Positions 14,614-21,745 of a stretch of 30,148 nt of DNA are shown one piece after another (the stretch's first letter is position 1; every line of letters starts with the position of its first letter). This stretch comes from a virus. The notes below the pieces were generated by a model that worked only from the letters and a program-made list of their open reading frames with translations, searched no databases and had not been told where the DNA came from. The position numbers and the translations under genes are program-made. Location of the stretch: positions 1 through 30,148 of the IMG/VR virus record IMGVR_UViG_3300032224_000128; one strand, given 5' to 3'.

Positions 14614-17141
14614 TATACAATGCTCCTATGTCCTCTATCTAACATAGCGTCAGATATGATCTGTTGAATAACACCCTTGCGACTTGATAACAGTTGATCA
14701 AATCCTTCTGTGTCGTTGGCCACAATGGTAAAGTTCACATTAGTTACCCCACCACCACTCATCTTGTCATTAGGTGTGATTTGTCCACTTGATGCTGGTG
14801 TAAACATCTCTGGACCATTTTCACCAACAATGTATGGAGTGTTAGCACTAACACCACCACCAACTTTCTTACCACTATAACTTTGACTGCGAATAGCATT
14901 GACTTGAACCATACCAGCGGCCACTGCGGCAGCGGCTGCGATAAGACCAAATGGCCAAGGATATGTGGCCAATGCCTTGGTAGCACCCATATAGGTATTC
15001 ATTATGGCCTGTGCAATGTTTAAGGCCTTGCTGGCTTCAAATGCTTTTCTATTCTGTTGACCTAAGGATGAAAATAAATTTACCGCTTGATCAATACCAA
15101 ATTGTGTTTTTTCTAATGTTGATTTCTTTTCAAAGTCAGCGGCTTCTTTGGCCATTGCCTTTTGTGTTTCATAACCAAACTGTGTGCCAGTGGCCGCTTG
15201 GATCTCTTGAAGTTTCTTGGCTTCAAAGATTCTACTATTCAAAGCCATTAGTTCTTCAGCGTGAGCCTGTGCTCTTAGCAATTCACGATTTTCAAATTCA
15301 ATGTCTGCAATTTCTTTGGCATTGCGATATTCAACATCTAGATTGGTTTTAGCCGCAATCATAGCGGCATAACTATTTTCTAATCCTGAATTACGTTTGA
15401 GTTCTTCTTGTGCAATAGCATCATCAATGGCTTTCTTCTTGGTAGCATAATCCTGTGCCATTGCTAGACGTGGATCACTGGCAGCGATAACTCCAGTGGC
15501 AGTGGCAATACGCTCTGCTTTGGTCTGTGGGGTTGCCGCACCTGATAATAGATTACGTTGTTTTTCTGTTTCAAGTGCTTCTTTTGCCGCTTGATTATTG
15601 GCAATAGTGGCACGCAGAGTCTTTTCCATCTCTGCTGTAAAATCTTTACCTAAGGCATTGCGTTTCAATTGAACAGCAAGTTCTATTTCACGATTGTCAA
15701 GGTCTTGAACATTTAAAACATTCAATTGTGTTTGACTGTCTTTCAATGCACCTTTTAGAGCAACTAATTCTTTGTTGCGAGCAATTTGACTAAGAACAGT
15801 ATCAAGTTGTTGTTTCTGAGCATCAGACAATTGATATTCATACTGTTTGTTGATGTTATTGATTTCCATCCTACGCTGGTATTCAGCATTGGTCTCACCA
15901 ATAACTGCCGCTTGTGCTTTAAGGTCTCTTAGTGTTTCTTCATTAAACTTTTTGCTAACACCTAACATCTGGCCTGGTGCACCTATAGTAGCCTGTGCGT
16001 TTTTATTAGCATCTGCTAATATCTTAGCACCCTTGGTCTGTGTTTCAATGGCTTTCTTAGATTTATTATCAAAGTCTTCAACACTCTTGCTATAGGCAGT
16101 AAATGGATTTTCACCTTGGACCAAGGCCATCATCGCTGAACCAAGACCAACAACAGTTCTTACTAAACCACTAATAGCTGATTCAACTGCATCAACAACA
16201 GGTTTAAGTATTGGTCCTAATACATCTGCAAAATATAAGGCTGCGGCTGCAACGGCTGTAAATGTTGCAATTACTGGAGCAAAATAAAGTGCCAATCCCG
16301 CTATGACAACACCTAAGACTTTAATTACTGGTATTAGATTTTCACCGTTGTCTGAAATCTTTTGTGCAATATTAGCAAAGGTTTCTGCAATGCCTGTAGA
16401 ATTTAATATGGCCAATGCTGTGGTTGCAAAGGCATTTTGTATCACTGTCATTGACTGTTCAAGAGTCTTGCTAGTCTTGCCAGTCATACTATCTAATTCG
16501 CCCATTGAACGAACTAATGCATCTGTAAAGTCTTTACCAGCAACAAGCCCTTTTGTTTTAAACTGTTCAAATTGTTCACGAGTAATACCCATATTTGCAA
16601 TCAATTTGTTTAAGACATTACCTGACAGGTTTTCAGTCATAGTGACAAATTCGTCACCATTGAGTTTACCTTTGTTTAATACCTGACCAAATTGATACAA
16701 TGTGGACGCTGAACCTGCGGCACTGGCACCAGAAGCCTGTAAGGCTGTGGCCATTGCATTGGTCATTGTGATAACTTGGTCTTGACTATAACCAAGTTTG
16801 TCAGCATTCATTGCGGCCTTGGCATAGGTATCACCAACAGCCGTTAGGCTCATACCAGTTTTATCTGATATGGCCTTGATTGCTTCATTAGCCTTGTTGA
16901 ATTCTTCTGTAGAGTTTGTGGCAAGGCGAAGTTTGTTCTGCATATTCTGCAGATCATTGATCATACCAAGTAGACTGCCACCAGCCATACCTGCGGCCAA
17001 TGCACCCAAGGCCTGTTGCATACCTTGGAGACTGCGTTGAGCACTTTGAACAGATCGTTGAATACCACCAAGAGCACTTTCTACTTGATTGATGGCCCGT
17101 ATGGCACCTGAGGCATCACCTTCAAACTTTATAACGGCCAT
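14613..17141 (-). CDS. Tail tape measure protein
   Basis: An 842-residue protein. The N-terminal ~240 residues have the tape-measure domain (LRLATNSTEEFNKANEAIKA, GMSLTAVGDTYAKAA, LNGDEFVTMTENLSG). A hydrophobic stretch follows at about 265-305 (VLGVVIAGLALYFAPVIATF), then long Ala/Gln/Glu coiled coil, and near the end GENGPEMFTPASSGQITPN, a common tape-measure C-terminal motif. At about 0.15 nm per residue it would set a tail of roughly 125 nm. GGAG precedes the ATG. It follows the G/GT chaperone genes as expected. Confidence 0.92.
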   Translation of the reverse strand: MAVIKFEGDASGAIRAINQVESALGGIQRSVQSAQRSLQGMQQALGALAAGMAGGSLLGMINDLQNMQNKLRLATNSTEEFNKANEAIKAISDKTGMSLTAVGDTYAKAAMNADKLGYSQDQVITMTNAMATALQASGASAAGSASTLYQFGQVLNKGKLNGDEFVTMTENLSGNVLNKLIANMGITREQFEQFKTKGLVAGKDFTDALVRSMGELDSMTGKTSKTLEQSMTVIQNAFATTALAILNSTGIAETFANIAQKISDNGENLIPVIKVLGVVIAGLALYFAPVIATFTAVAAAALYFADVLGPILKPVVDAVESAISGLVRTVVGLGSAMMALVQGENPFTAYSKSVEDFDNKSKKAIETQTKGAKILADANKNAQATIGAPGQMLGVSKKFNEETLRDLKAQAAVIGETNAEYQRRMEINNINKQYEYQLSDAQKQQLDTVLSQIARNKELVALKGALKDSQTQLNVLNVQDLDNREIELAVQLKRNALGKDFTAEMEKTLRATIANNQAAKEALETEKQRNLLSGAATPQTKAERIATATGVIAASDPRLAMAQDYATKKKAIDDAIAQEELKRNSGLENSYAAMIAAKTNLDVEYRNAKEIADIEFENRELLRAQAHAEELMALNSRIFEAKKLQEIQAATGTQFGYETQKAMAKEAADFEKKSTLEKTQFGIDQAVNLFSSLGQQNRKAFEASKALNIAQAIMNTYMGATKALATYPWPFGLIAAAAAVAAGMVQVNAIRSQSYSGKKVGGGVSANTPYIVGENGPEMFTPASSGQITPNDKMSGGGVTNVNFTIVANDTEGFDQLLSSRKGVIQQIISDAMLDRGHRSIV

Positions 17142-17143
17142 CT

Positions 17144-17661
17144 TTATCTGCTCCTTGCTCTATTTTGTGCTTTTTCCATCTCTTCGTGTTCTATTTTGTA
17201 GAACGCGGCCCAACCTGCAAACTCCTGTATTGACATATCCAATACTTCTTCAACTGTGCGACCCAAATCTTTTGCCAATCTATAGGCAAACATCAAGTCT
17301 GGATCGCGCCTTAGTTTTTTTCCACTGTTGCCGTATCTAAATCTTCCTGTGAGGAATTGATATCGCCAACTACACGAATTAGAACTTTTGGATCTACTTC
17401 GTTTAGTAGTGTGCTTTTGTCAGCAACTGAAAACATTCTTGTTCCATCTTCATTACGAGCACGAACAATAAGGCTTTCAACCAGGGCTTCAACAGTTTTA
17501 CCCTGTTGACTTAGTTCAAGAATCTTACCTTCATCTCGTAGACTCACAGAACTTTTATAAAAAATTTTACAATCCCATTCTGGAACGTGGATTGAATTCA
17601 TTTCACCTGAAATCTGATTACGGAAGTGAGCCGTTGCTTTGTCTAATACTTTGTTTGTCAT
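17144..17661 (-). CDS. Tail assembly chaperone GT (-1 frameshift product)
   Basis: Reading 17661-17314 in frame 0, slipping -1 at A-AAA-AAC (17320-17314) and going on from CTA (17314-17312) to TAA (17146-17144) gives a 172-residue fusion. The extra 56 residues begin LRRDPDLMFAYRLAKDLGRT and contain FAGWAAFYKIE, the hallmark of the T part of lambda G/GT-type chaperones. The T part ends 2 bp before the tape-measure ATG and has no start of its own. The fusion is thought to bind the tape measure while the G part brings in tail-tube subunits. The frameshift itself is inferred from the site, the frame and family precedent. Confidence 0.88.
17311..17661 (-). CDS. Tail assembly chaperone G
   Basis: The 116-residue frame-0 product, ending in VEKN-stop right after the slippery heptamer. 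It is mixed alpha/beta with a Leu/Val-rich helix (GKTVEALVESLIVRA). It starts within an ATGA overlap with the gp10-like gene. In this family G is made in excess of GT, both guide tail-tube assembly on the tape measure, and neither remains in the virion. Confidence 0.85.
   Translation of the reverse strand: MTNKVLDKATAHFRNQISGEMNSIHVPEWDCKIFYKSSVSLRDEGKILELSQQGKTVEALVESLIVRARNEDGTRMFSVADKSTLLNEVDPKVLIRVVGDINSSQEDLDTATVEKN
17314..17320 (-). promoter_or_regulatory. -1 slippery site A AAA AAC
   Basis: The coding strand reads GAA AAA AAC TAA. A-AAA-AAC fits the X-XXY-YYZ rule, and the frame-0 stop comes directly after. The -1 frame opens the T domain. A GC-rich stretch (GGCGCGATCC) follows and may aid pausing. 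Confidence 0.85.
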
Positions 17662-17948
17662 TTATATTTTCCTTTTACTTGAGTTAAAGTAGGTCCAATG
17701 ATACCCTTGGGCGCCTGACGGCTCGCTCCTGCTTCAAGTCTTTCTATATAAGGAACCTTATTTTCTACTACGAAACCTGATTTACTATCTGTCTTTGTCC
17801 AACTTCTACGAGCACGACCAGACTTCACAGGTGTGTTCTGACGAGCATCAACAAGAGTTTCTGAACCTACTGCCCTTATGAGGTCATTTAGTTCACGCTC
17901 CATCTTGCCTGTTTCGCTATCAATCCCTGTGAAGTTGACTGTGATCAT
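17658..17948 (-). CDS. HK97 gp10-like neck/tail completion protein
   Basis: A 96-residue protein with the short pattern of HK97 gp10-type proteins: a helix with DARQNTPVKSGRARRSW near residues 34-50, then a VVENKVPYIERLEAGASRQAP segment and a basic end. These proteins sit between the connector and the tail. It overlaps the next gene as ATGA and lies between tail-tube and chaperone genes, slightly later than usual. Assignment is by motif and order. Confidence 0.75.
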   Translation of the reverse strand: MITVNFTGIDSETGKMERELNDLIRAVGSETLVDARQNTPVKSGRARRSWTKTDSKSGFVVENKVPYIERLEAGASRQAPKGIIGPTLTQVKGKYK

Positions 17949-17950
17949 TA

Positions 17951-18403
17951 TTATGAACTTGCTGGTGGGTTACTGTTGCCCACTGTATAAGTTGCTCCAC
18001 CTGTTCCCTGTAGGGAAATAGTTGCTTCAACCATACCATCCATTGATGCTTTAATACTATATCCAGTGACAATTACATCACCTTGAAAGTATAAGTCATT
18101 ACCTGCACCGTTGTCTGTATAGATCCAGAACTTGGCAGTAACACCTGCGGCACCAACTAATGAACTGGCATCAGTTGGATTCCAAGTGGTCATTTCTGCA
18201 GAACTGTTCCAGTCAGTGGTATCAAACAAAATATCTGCTGATCCACTAAATGAACTCAATCCTTTTACAAAAGTTCTTGCATCTACACCCATTGTGGTAG
18301 TTTCAATGGTGTCTGCTTTTAAATCAATTGTATATGATTTTACGGCAGCGGCTCTATAACCATTTACGGAAATAGCGCCATCATTACCTGTATATGTTGC
18401 CAT
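17951..18403 (-). CDS. Major tail (tube) protein, copy 2
   Basis: A 150-residue protein closely related to the neighbour at 18417-18836. Shared parts include VKSYTIDLKADTIETTTM, RTFVKGLSSFSGSADIL, and near the end VTGYSIKASMDGMVEATISL. Small beta-sandwich tube proteins polymerise as hexamer rings around the tape measure. It has its own ribosome site (AGGAG). The variable middle and C-terminal tail (GNSNPPASS) set it apart from copy 1, so it may form a special ring or the main tube. Confidence 0.82.
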   Translation of the reverse strand: MATYTGNDGAISVNGYRAAAVKSYTIDLKADTIETTTMGVDARTFVKGLSSFSGSADILFDTTDWNSSAEMTTWNPTDASSLVGAAGVTAKFWIYTDNGAGNDLYFQGDVIVTGYSIKASMDGMVEATISLQGTGGATYTVGNSNPPASS

Positions 18404-18416
18404 AGTAGTCTCCTAA

Positions 18417-18836
18417 TTAGGCTGTGTATGAGATTGAGCCAGTGCCTTGGAAAGATACTGTGCCCTCAACCATACCATCCATACTTGATTTAACTGAGAA
18501 ACCAGTTACAATGATATTACCACCAAAGTTTTTACCTGATGGGCTAGTCACTGAATCAAGATAACCTACAAATGCGCCATATGAATCGCCTACTGCACCA
18601 CCTGTGGTGATTAGAGCGGCAATAGCACTTGCGCCACCTGTCAAGTTTACTGTGTCAACTAATACGTCAGCAGAACCACTCCAAGAACTTAGTCCTTTGA
18701 CAAAGGTTCTTGTATCCACTTGCATTGTTGTTGTTTCAATTGTGTCACCTTTGATGTCTACAGTATAAGACTTGACGTTCTTTAACTCTGTTCCACCAAT
18801 AGTGATTTTTCCATTGTTACCTGTTATAACGGCCAT
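18417..18836 (-). CDS. Major tail (tube) protein, copy 1
   Basis: A 139-residue tube protein, paralogue of 17951-18403. Conserved strands: VKSYTVDIKGDTIETTTM, RTFVKGLSSWSGSADVL, VTGFSVKSSMDGMVEGTVSF. Tandem order and high similarity show gene duplication. The start overlaps the upstream gene's stop as TAATG with a GGAG site. Which copy is the bulk tube subunit cannot be told from sequence. Confidence 0.82.
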   Translation of the reverse strand: MAVITGNNGKITIGGTELKNVKSYTVDIKGDTIETTTMQVDTRTFVKGLSSWSGSADVLVDTVNLTGGASAIAALITTGGAVGDSYGAFVGYLDSVTSPSGKNFGGNIIVTGFSVKSSMDGMVEGTVSFQGTGSISYTA

Positions 18837-19024
18837 TATTCGTCTCCTTTATTTGCGTTGGCTTCGTCCAAGATTTTTGCGGTGTTCTTGGCTTTCACCG
18901 GGGGCTTGAGACGAATAACCTCTTCTCTAGCCTCTTCTACCACAGGCATCCATCCTGCGGCAGTATACTTTAGAAGTCTATCTTGAGGAACATCCTCAAC
19001 GACTCCATCCTTGGTCATATTCAT
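18836..19024 (-). CDS. Small neck/tail-region protein
   Basis: A 62-residue charged protein. The segment VEDVPQDRLLKYTAAGW looks like a short conserved phage element (a P-x-D-R-L-x-K-Y-x-A-A-G-W pattern), followed by a Lys/Glu-rich tail. It overlaps both neighbours as TAATG, so it is tightly coupled between the tail terminator and the tube genes. I do not know its role. Confidence 0.65.
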   Translation of the reverse strand: MNMTKDGVVEDVPQDRLLKYTAAGWMPVVEEAREEVIRLKPPVKAKNTAKILDEANANKGDE

Positions 19025-19470
19025 TAGGTTGATCCTCTTAGATAGTTGTATTTGACTTGAAACTCAAGACTGAACTCTGCTAATGGAGCCATTCTGTTTA
19101 TGATTTCAATTTGCGTGACCTGACTGTCAAGAACACCTGATGACTGTAGGCCTAGGTATCTGTCTGCATCTAGGCTTTCTTCAATGCGTTCTATAAAGTC
19201 ATTGCGGCGTGTGTCTAGTTCAACACCACGGACAAATCCGCGTATGGTCCAGGTGATAACACCTGCTCTGCGACCCGCTCCCGGGATACCCATCGTGACT
19301 GTTTCACGTTCTTCTTTGTCCATCTGCACTAAGAGTGCAGGGAACTGTGTTATGGCCAACTTGTCTGCTTCAAAAGGTTCTCTGTTCACCAGGATAGGAG
19401 TTGGATCCTCCATATTCCTAAGGATCTTGACCAGTTGGACTGCGATTTGTTCTCTGAGATTTTGTGCCAT
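19024..19470 (-). CDS. Tail terminator-type protein
   Basis: A 148-residue alpha/beta protein: N-terminal helix (REQIAVQLVKILRNM), strands FPALLVQMD and VITWTIRGFVRG, then helix FIERIEESLDAD and a final strand SLEFQVKYNYLRG. This order and its position between connector and tube proteins fit tail terminator proteins (lambda U-like), which cap the tube and join it to the head. Assignment rests on order and secondary structure. Confidence 0.65.
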   Translation of the reverse strand: MAQNLREQIAVQLVKILRNMEDPTPILVNREPFEADKLAITQFPALLVQMDKEERETVTMGIPGAGRRAGVITWTIRGFVRGVELDTRRNDFIERIEESLDADRYLGLQSSGVLDSQVTQIEIINRMAPLAEFSLEFQVKYNYLRGST

Positions 19471-19931
19471 TATCTGCGTATTCTCAAGTAAGTGTCAGGA
19501 AGTTTCTCAAAGGGTGCAATGGTGCCATCTTGGTTGATGTCATATTTGACACCTTCTCTTATGGCAAGATCCATTTCGTGTTCAAAGCGACCTTGATAGT
19601 AGTTCATCATTACTTGGAAACGATCTGTCTCTGGTGAAAACTGCGTGAGTTTTGGACAGATATGATAGGCTAGACAGTGATAGACTGTGGCCTGTGTCCA
19701 TTGGTCGCCATCTAGGCGCTGTGGATCCATAATGGCCATTTGACCAACGATTGTGATGTTTACTTTGAACTGTTTGGAATACTGAGGCCACCAACGAACT
19801 GATAATATGCGAATGACTTCAGTCTGTGATTTTGCCAGTTCTGCTTCCCAATCAAGGGCTCCGTATTCTTGGATATTTGGCTCATAGGCCAAAAGATTAT
19901 CAAGCGTGGCAAATGTATGGTTCAAAGACAT
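19470..19931 (-). CDS. Head-tail connector with EF-hand loop
   Basis: A 153-residue, mostly helical protein at the first neck position. Residues 131-142 (DINQDGTIAPFE) match a canonical 12-residue EF-hand calcium loop: D1, N3, D5, G6, I8, E12. The helical body (WEAELAKSQTEVIRILSVRW, DQWTQATVYHCLAYHIC) fits connector proteins that bind below the portal. GAAGGA precedes the ATG. It is the first gene after the accessory island and its terminator. The connector role comes from order; calcium binding is predicted from the motif. Confidence 0.7.
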   Translation of the reverse strand: MSLNHTFATLDNLLAYEPNIQEYGALDWEAELAKSQTEVIRILSVRWWPQYSKQFKVNITIVGQMAIMDPQRLDGDQWTQATVYHCLAYHICPKLTQFSPETDRFQVMMNYYQGRFEHEMDLAIREGVKYDINQDGTIAPFEKLPDTYLRIRR

Positions 19932-19979
19932 AGTTTTGAGTCCTTCTCAATCGTTGGTGCAGGTCCTTCCTGCGATGAT

Positions 19980-19988
19980 GTATTTAGT
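19980..19988 (-). promoter_or_regulatory. ACTAAATAC element, copy 2
   Basis: An exact ACTAAATAC on the minus strand, a few bases after the T-tract of the 19995-20030 terminator and ~50 nt before the connector ATG. No sigma70 promoter is visible in this gap, so this element is the best candidate for starting the neck-tail transcript. The alternative is readthrough from the island. Confidence 0.4.
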
Positions 19989-19994
19989 CGAGCC

Positions 19995-20030
19995 AAAAAG
20001 AAAGGCCTTTATATTGCTATAAAAGGCCTT
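19995..20030 (-). terminator. Rho-independent terminator of accessory island
   Basis: AAGGCCTTTATA (20002-20013) pairs with TATAAAAGGCCTT (20018-20030), with one bulged base and a 4-nt loop. On the minus strand TTTCTTTTTGGCT follows. It closes the island transcript before the connector gene. Confidence 0.85.
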
Positions 20031-20080
20031 CAAAACATCTACGATGTTTTAGTTTAAGGAATGTCAAATCACTGACAAAA

Positions 20081-20416
20081 TTATTTACCTTTACTAGTCT
20101 GTATCACGGCCTGAACACGGCCTGTAGTAGTATTAGGTATTACAAGATAGTTTCCTGTTGGCAAGATCACTGAATAAGGTTGTGTGCTAGGTCTTGCATC
20201 TGGTGCTAATTGTAGATCATTGTCCCAATGACTGCGACCTCTAGGACAGTTTTCCTTATTGCGATCTTCAAAAGCCACACTACCACCATACCAGGTAACG
20301 CAATCACGTGTCCACATTGTTGAACAGGCCGTCAAGTTCAAAGCCATTGTCACGAGGATCCATAACCTTACCCCAAAAGGTCCATAGTGTGAGGTTGTGT
20401 GCTTTAGCGGCTGCAT
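20081..20416 (-). CDS. Small predicted lipoprotein
   Basis: A 111-residue protein. After a basic start the segment RLWILVTMALNLTAC (about 17-31) is a lipoprotein signal with lipobox LTAC, predicting export and lipid attachment at C31. The mature part has further Cys, a Pro-rich stretch (LAPDARPSTQPYSVILP) and a beta end. The start overlaps another frame (20304-20450) and lacks a clear ribosome site, so it may rely on coupled translation. Phage lipoproteins include outer-membrane spanins (Rz1) and superinfection-exclusion proteins. No inner-membrane spanin partner is visible, so either is open. Confidence 0.65.
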   Translation of the reverse strand: MQPLKHTTSHYGPFGVRLWILVTMALNLTACSTMWTRDCVTWYGGSVAFEDRNKENCPRGRSHWDNDLQLAPDARPSTQPYSVILPTGNYLVIPNTTTGRVQAVIQTSKGK

Positions 20417-20552
20417 ATGAGTTAGGAAATAGACCTAGAGGAGTCCGCACTGGCAGAAGTTTCCTGCTGTGTCCTAGCCTTTCTGCGGAGTTCTTTGATT
20501 CTTTCAATTGCCGCCTGCGCTCGTTGGTGGTGTTTGATTTGTTCAAGTTCAT
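20304..20552 (-). CDS. Short DNA-binding-like protein (true start perhaps 20450)
   Basis: The useful part is PVRTPLGLFPNSYAAAKAHN plus LTLWTFWGKVMDP (about residues 34-66), a pattern seen in phage proteins and homing-endonuclease DNA-binding modules: TPLGxF, then AAxAH, then a second helix. The first ~34 residues run over the 20422-20592 coiled-coil gene in another frame and look like a shadow. A GTG at 20450 would give a 48-residue product holding the whole motif. The end overlaps the lipoprotein gene by 113 nt. Start and expression are uncertain, but the motif argues that the frame is real. Confidence 0.5.
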   Translation of the reverse strand: MNLNKSNTTNERRRQLKESKNSAERLGHSRKLLPVRTPLGLFPNSYAAAKAHNLTLWTFWGKVMDPRDNGFELDGLFNNVDT

Positions 20553-20592
20553 TCAACTGTTTGATATGTTTAGTTAGTTCATTGAAGTTCAT
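20422..20592 (-). CDS. Small coiled-coil protein
   Basis: A 56-residue protein whose ATG overlaps the stop of the 20592-21215 gene as TAATG, with GGAG eight bases upstream. Residues ~1-45 are a charged helix (LTKHIKQLNELEQIKHHQR, AIERIKELRRKAR) with heptad spacing, ending in a Ser-rich tail. The strong start and codon use favour this frame over the overlapping one at 20304-20552. Function unknown; the basic helix could bind nucleic acid or a partner. Confidence 0.68.
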   Translation of the reverse strand: MNFNELTKHIKQLNELEQIKHHQRAQAAIERIKELRRKARTQQETSASADSSRSIS

Positions 20593-21215
20593 TATGCTGT
20601 CTCCTTTAGTTTATACCAGCGATAGAGTTGGTTTTCATTTAAGATATCTACTGGCAATACTGTGGTTATACGAAAGCCAACATCAGGCACCCTAACAAAA
20701 TCTTTAGTATCAATATTCAGCAATATTCTGGATAAACTGTAACCTGTAACATAACCAATCAATAATGCTTTAGGATGATAAAGTTCTGTAGTATTGACTT
20801 TAACTAAACCTTTTAAGAATGCTTGGCTACCGTAATCTATCCAAGACATAATATCTGGTTTTGTTTGTTTATGTTCCCACCAGCGGCGAACTGCGTGTTC
20901 GCTGATAGTGATTGGTGCCACATTTTTGTATATGTGTCTATCTTTATATCCCATAATCTGAAGATTTACATCACTGCTTCTTTGCTCGTCAATACCAATG
21001 TCAAGTTGTTTTAGATAGCATTGGGAGGAAAAGTTTTTATGTAAAAGTTTATCAGGAGTTTTTTTACCAAAACGATTTGACTTAAAAATCCATCCTTCCC
21101 AAATACGCATTGTATAATCTTCATCCACAATGTTACTGATACCACAAGACTTTAACCAATCTTTATATGGTTTAGTGTTATCTGGTTTTGTAGAGATTAA
21201 AGGCAATACATTCAT
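20592..21215 (-). CDS. Unknown A+T-rich accessory protein
   Basis: A 207-residue protein I do not recognise. It has mixed alpha/beta character, many aromatic and Lys residues, and a segment ITISEHAVRRWWEHK (about 102-116) that looks like a recognition helix. There is no membrane segment. Codon use is more A+T-rich than in the neighbouring virion genes, consistent with late arrival. The start overlaps the upstream stop as ATGA. It lies in the island between capsid and connector genes, so a host-interaction role is plausible but unproven. Confidence 0.65.
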   Translation of the reverse strand: MNVLPLISTKPDNTKPYKDWLKSCGISNIVDEDYTMRIWEGWIFKSNRFGKKTPDKLLHKNFSSQCYLKQLDIGIDEQRSSDVNLQIMGYKDRHIYKNVAPITISEHAVRRWWEHKQTKPDIMSWIDYGSQAFLKGLVKVNTTELYHPKALLIGYVTGYSLSRILLNIDTKDFVRVPDVGFRITTVLPVDILNENQLYRWYKLKETA

Positions 21216-21430
21216 TCTACAGCCTCCACCAAATAATATTTTTTAGAAAGAGTTATTTTTGTCAGTGTAATTTTAGTCTGAGGATTTAATTCTTTACGCC
21301 AATCATCTAAGATATTATTAAATCTTTTAGAATCATCTGGCAGTAGACAAATTTCTTCAGATAAGATTTCCTCAAAAGGTTTTAATTTAAGACAATAAGT
21401 TCTTTTAAGATATCTTGTGGCTGTTTTCAT
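21212..21430 (-). CDS. Small unknown island protein
   Basis: A 72-residue Lys/Glu/Leu-rich protein, A+T-rich at DNA level, with AAGG before its ATG. It ends by ATGA overlap with the 20592-21215 gene, so the two are coupled. A 51-nt structured segment lies in its 5' leader (21466-21516). No motif is recognised. Confidence 0.6.
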   Translation of the reverse strand: MKTATRYLKRTYCLKLKPFEEILSEEICLLPDDSKRFNNILDDWRKELNPQTKITLTKITLSKKYYLVEAVE

Positions 21431-21465
21431 TCTGCGGCCTTTCTGTGTGTTTATAGTTTGAGGGT

Positions 21466-21516
21466 ATTGGCACCCACCCTCATAGGGCGAGGAGCAGGGT
21501 TTCCCCTGCTGCCAAT
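21466..21516 (-). ncRNA. Compact structured RNA leader (three-way junction candidate)
   Basis: ATTGGCA (21466-21472) and TGCCAAT (21510-21516) close a 51-nt element. It contains GCAGGG/CCCTGC (21494-21509) with a GAAA tetraloop on the minus strand, and a second hairpin CCCT/AGGG (21477-21487). It starts two bases after the stop of the 21518 gene and precedes the 21430 gene. Without a U-tract it is unlikely to be a terminator; a translational control or RNA processing element is more likely. Confidence 0.5.
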
Positions 21517-21517
21517 C

Positions 21518-21697
21518 TTATTTCATTTTTGCTTCTATCTTTTTAAGTGTGTTTTGTATTTCATATAAGTTCTCACCTATGAATGCTAACATATTAAAAC
21601 TTTCAGTATCAAATGCTGTTTGGCTGTTGTTGTCAATGCTGTCGCTGATTACTTCAATTGCTGATACTACTCTATCTACTTGGTCTTTTGAAATCAT
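21518..21697 (-). CDS. Small helical protein, first island gene
   Basis: A 59-residue acidic protein starting MISKDQVDRVVSAIEVISDS. An ATG ten codons upstream exists, but the strong GAGGAG seven bases before 21697 decides this start. Most residues fit two helices with a coiled-coil end (NTLKKIEAKMK). It is the first gene behind the 21746-21774 promoter. No family is recognised; a small regulator is one possibility. Confidence 0.65.
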   Translation of the reverse strand: MISKDQVDRVVSAIEVISDSIDNNSQTAFDTESFNMLAFIGENLYEIQNTLKKIEAKMK

Positions 21698-21720
21698 TTT
21701 ATTCTCCTCTGTTAAATGAT

Positions 21721-21739
21721 ATAGCATTTGTCTTGCTAT
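21721..21739 (-). promoter_or_regulatory. Inverted repeat at transcription start
   Basis: ATAGCA (21721-21726) and TGCTAT (21734-21739) form a perfect 6-bp repeat with a 7-nt spacer, beginning about where the 21746-21774 promoter should start transcription. It may be an operator or a protective 5' stem. Confidence 0.45.
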
Positions 21740-21745
21740 GTGTTT

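Noticed and set aside
20081-20416. Rz1-type outer-membrane spanin
   Set aside because: The lipobox fits, but no inner-membrane Rz partner with an N-terminal membrane helix overlaps it; the frames around it are a coiled coil without a membrane segment and a DNA-binding-like motif.
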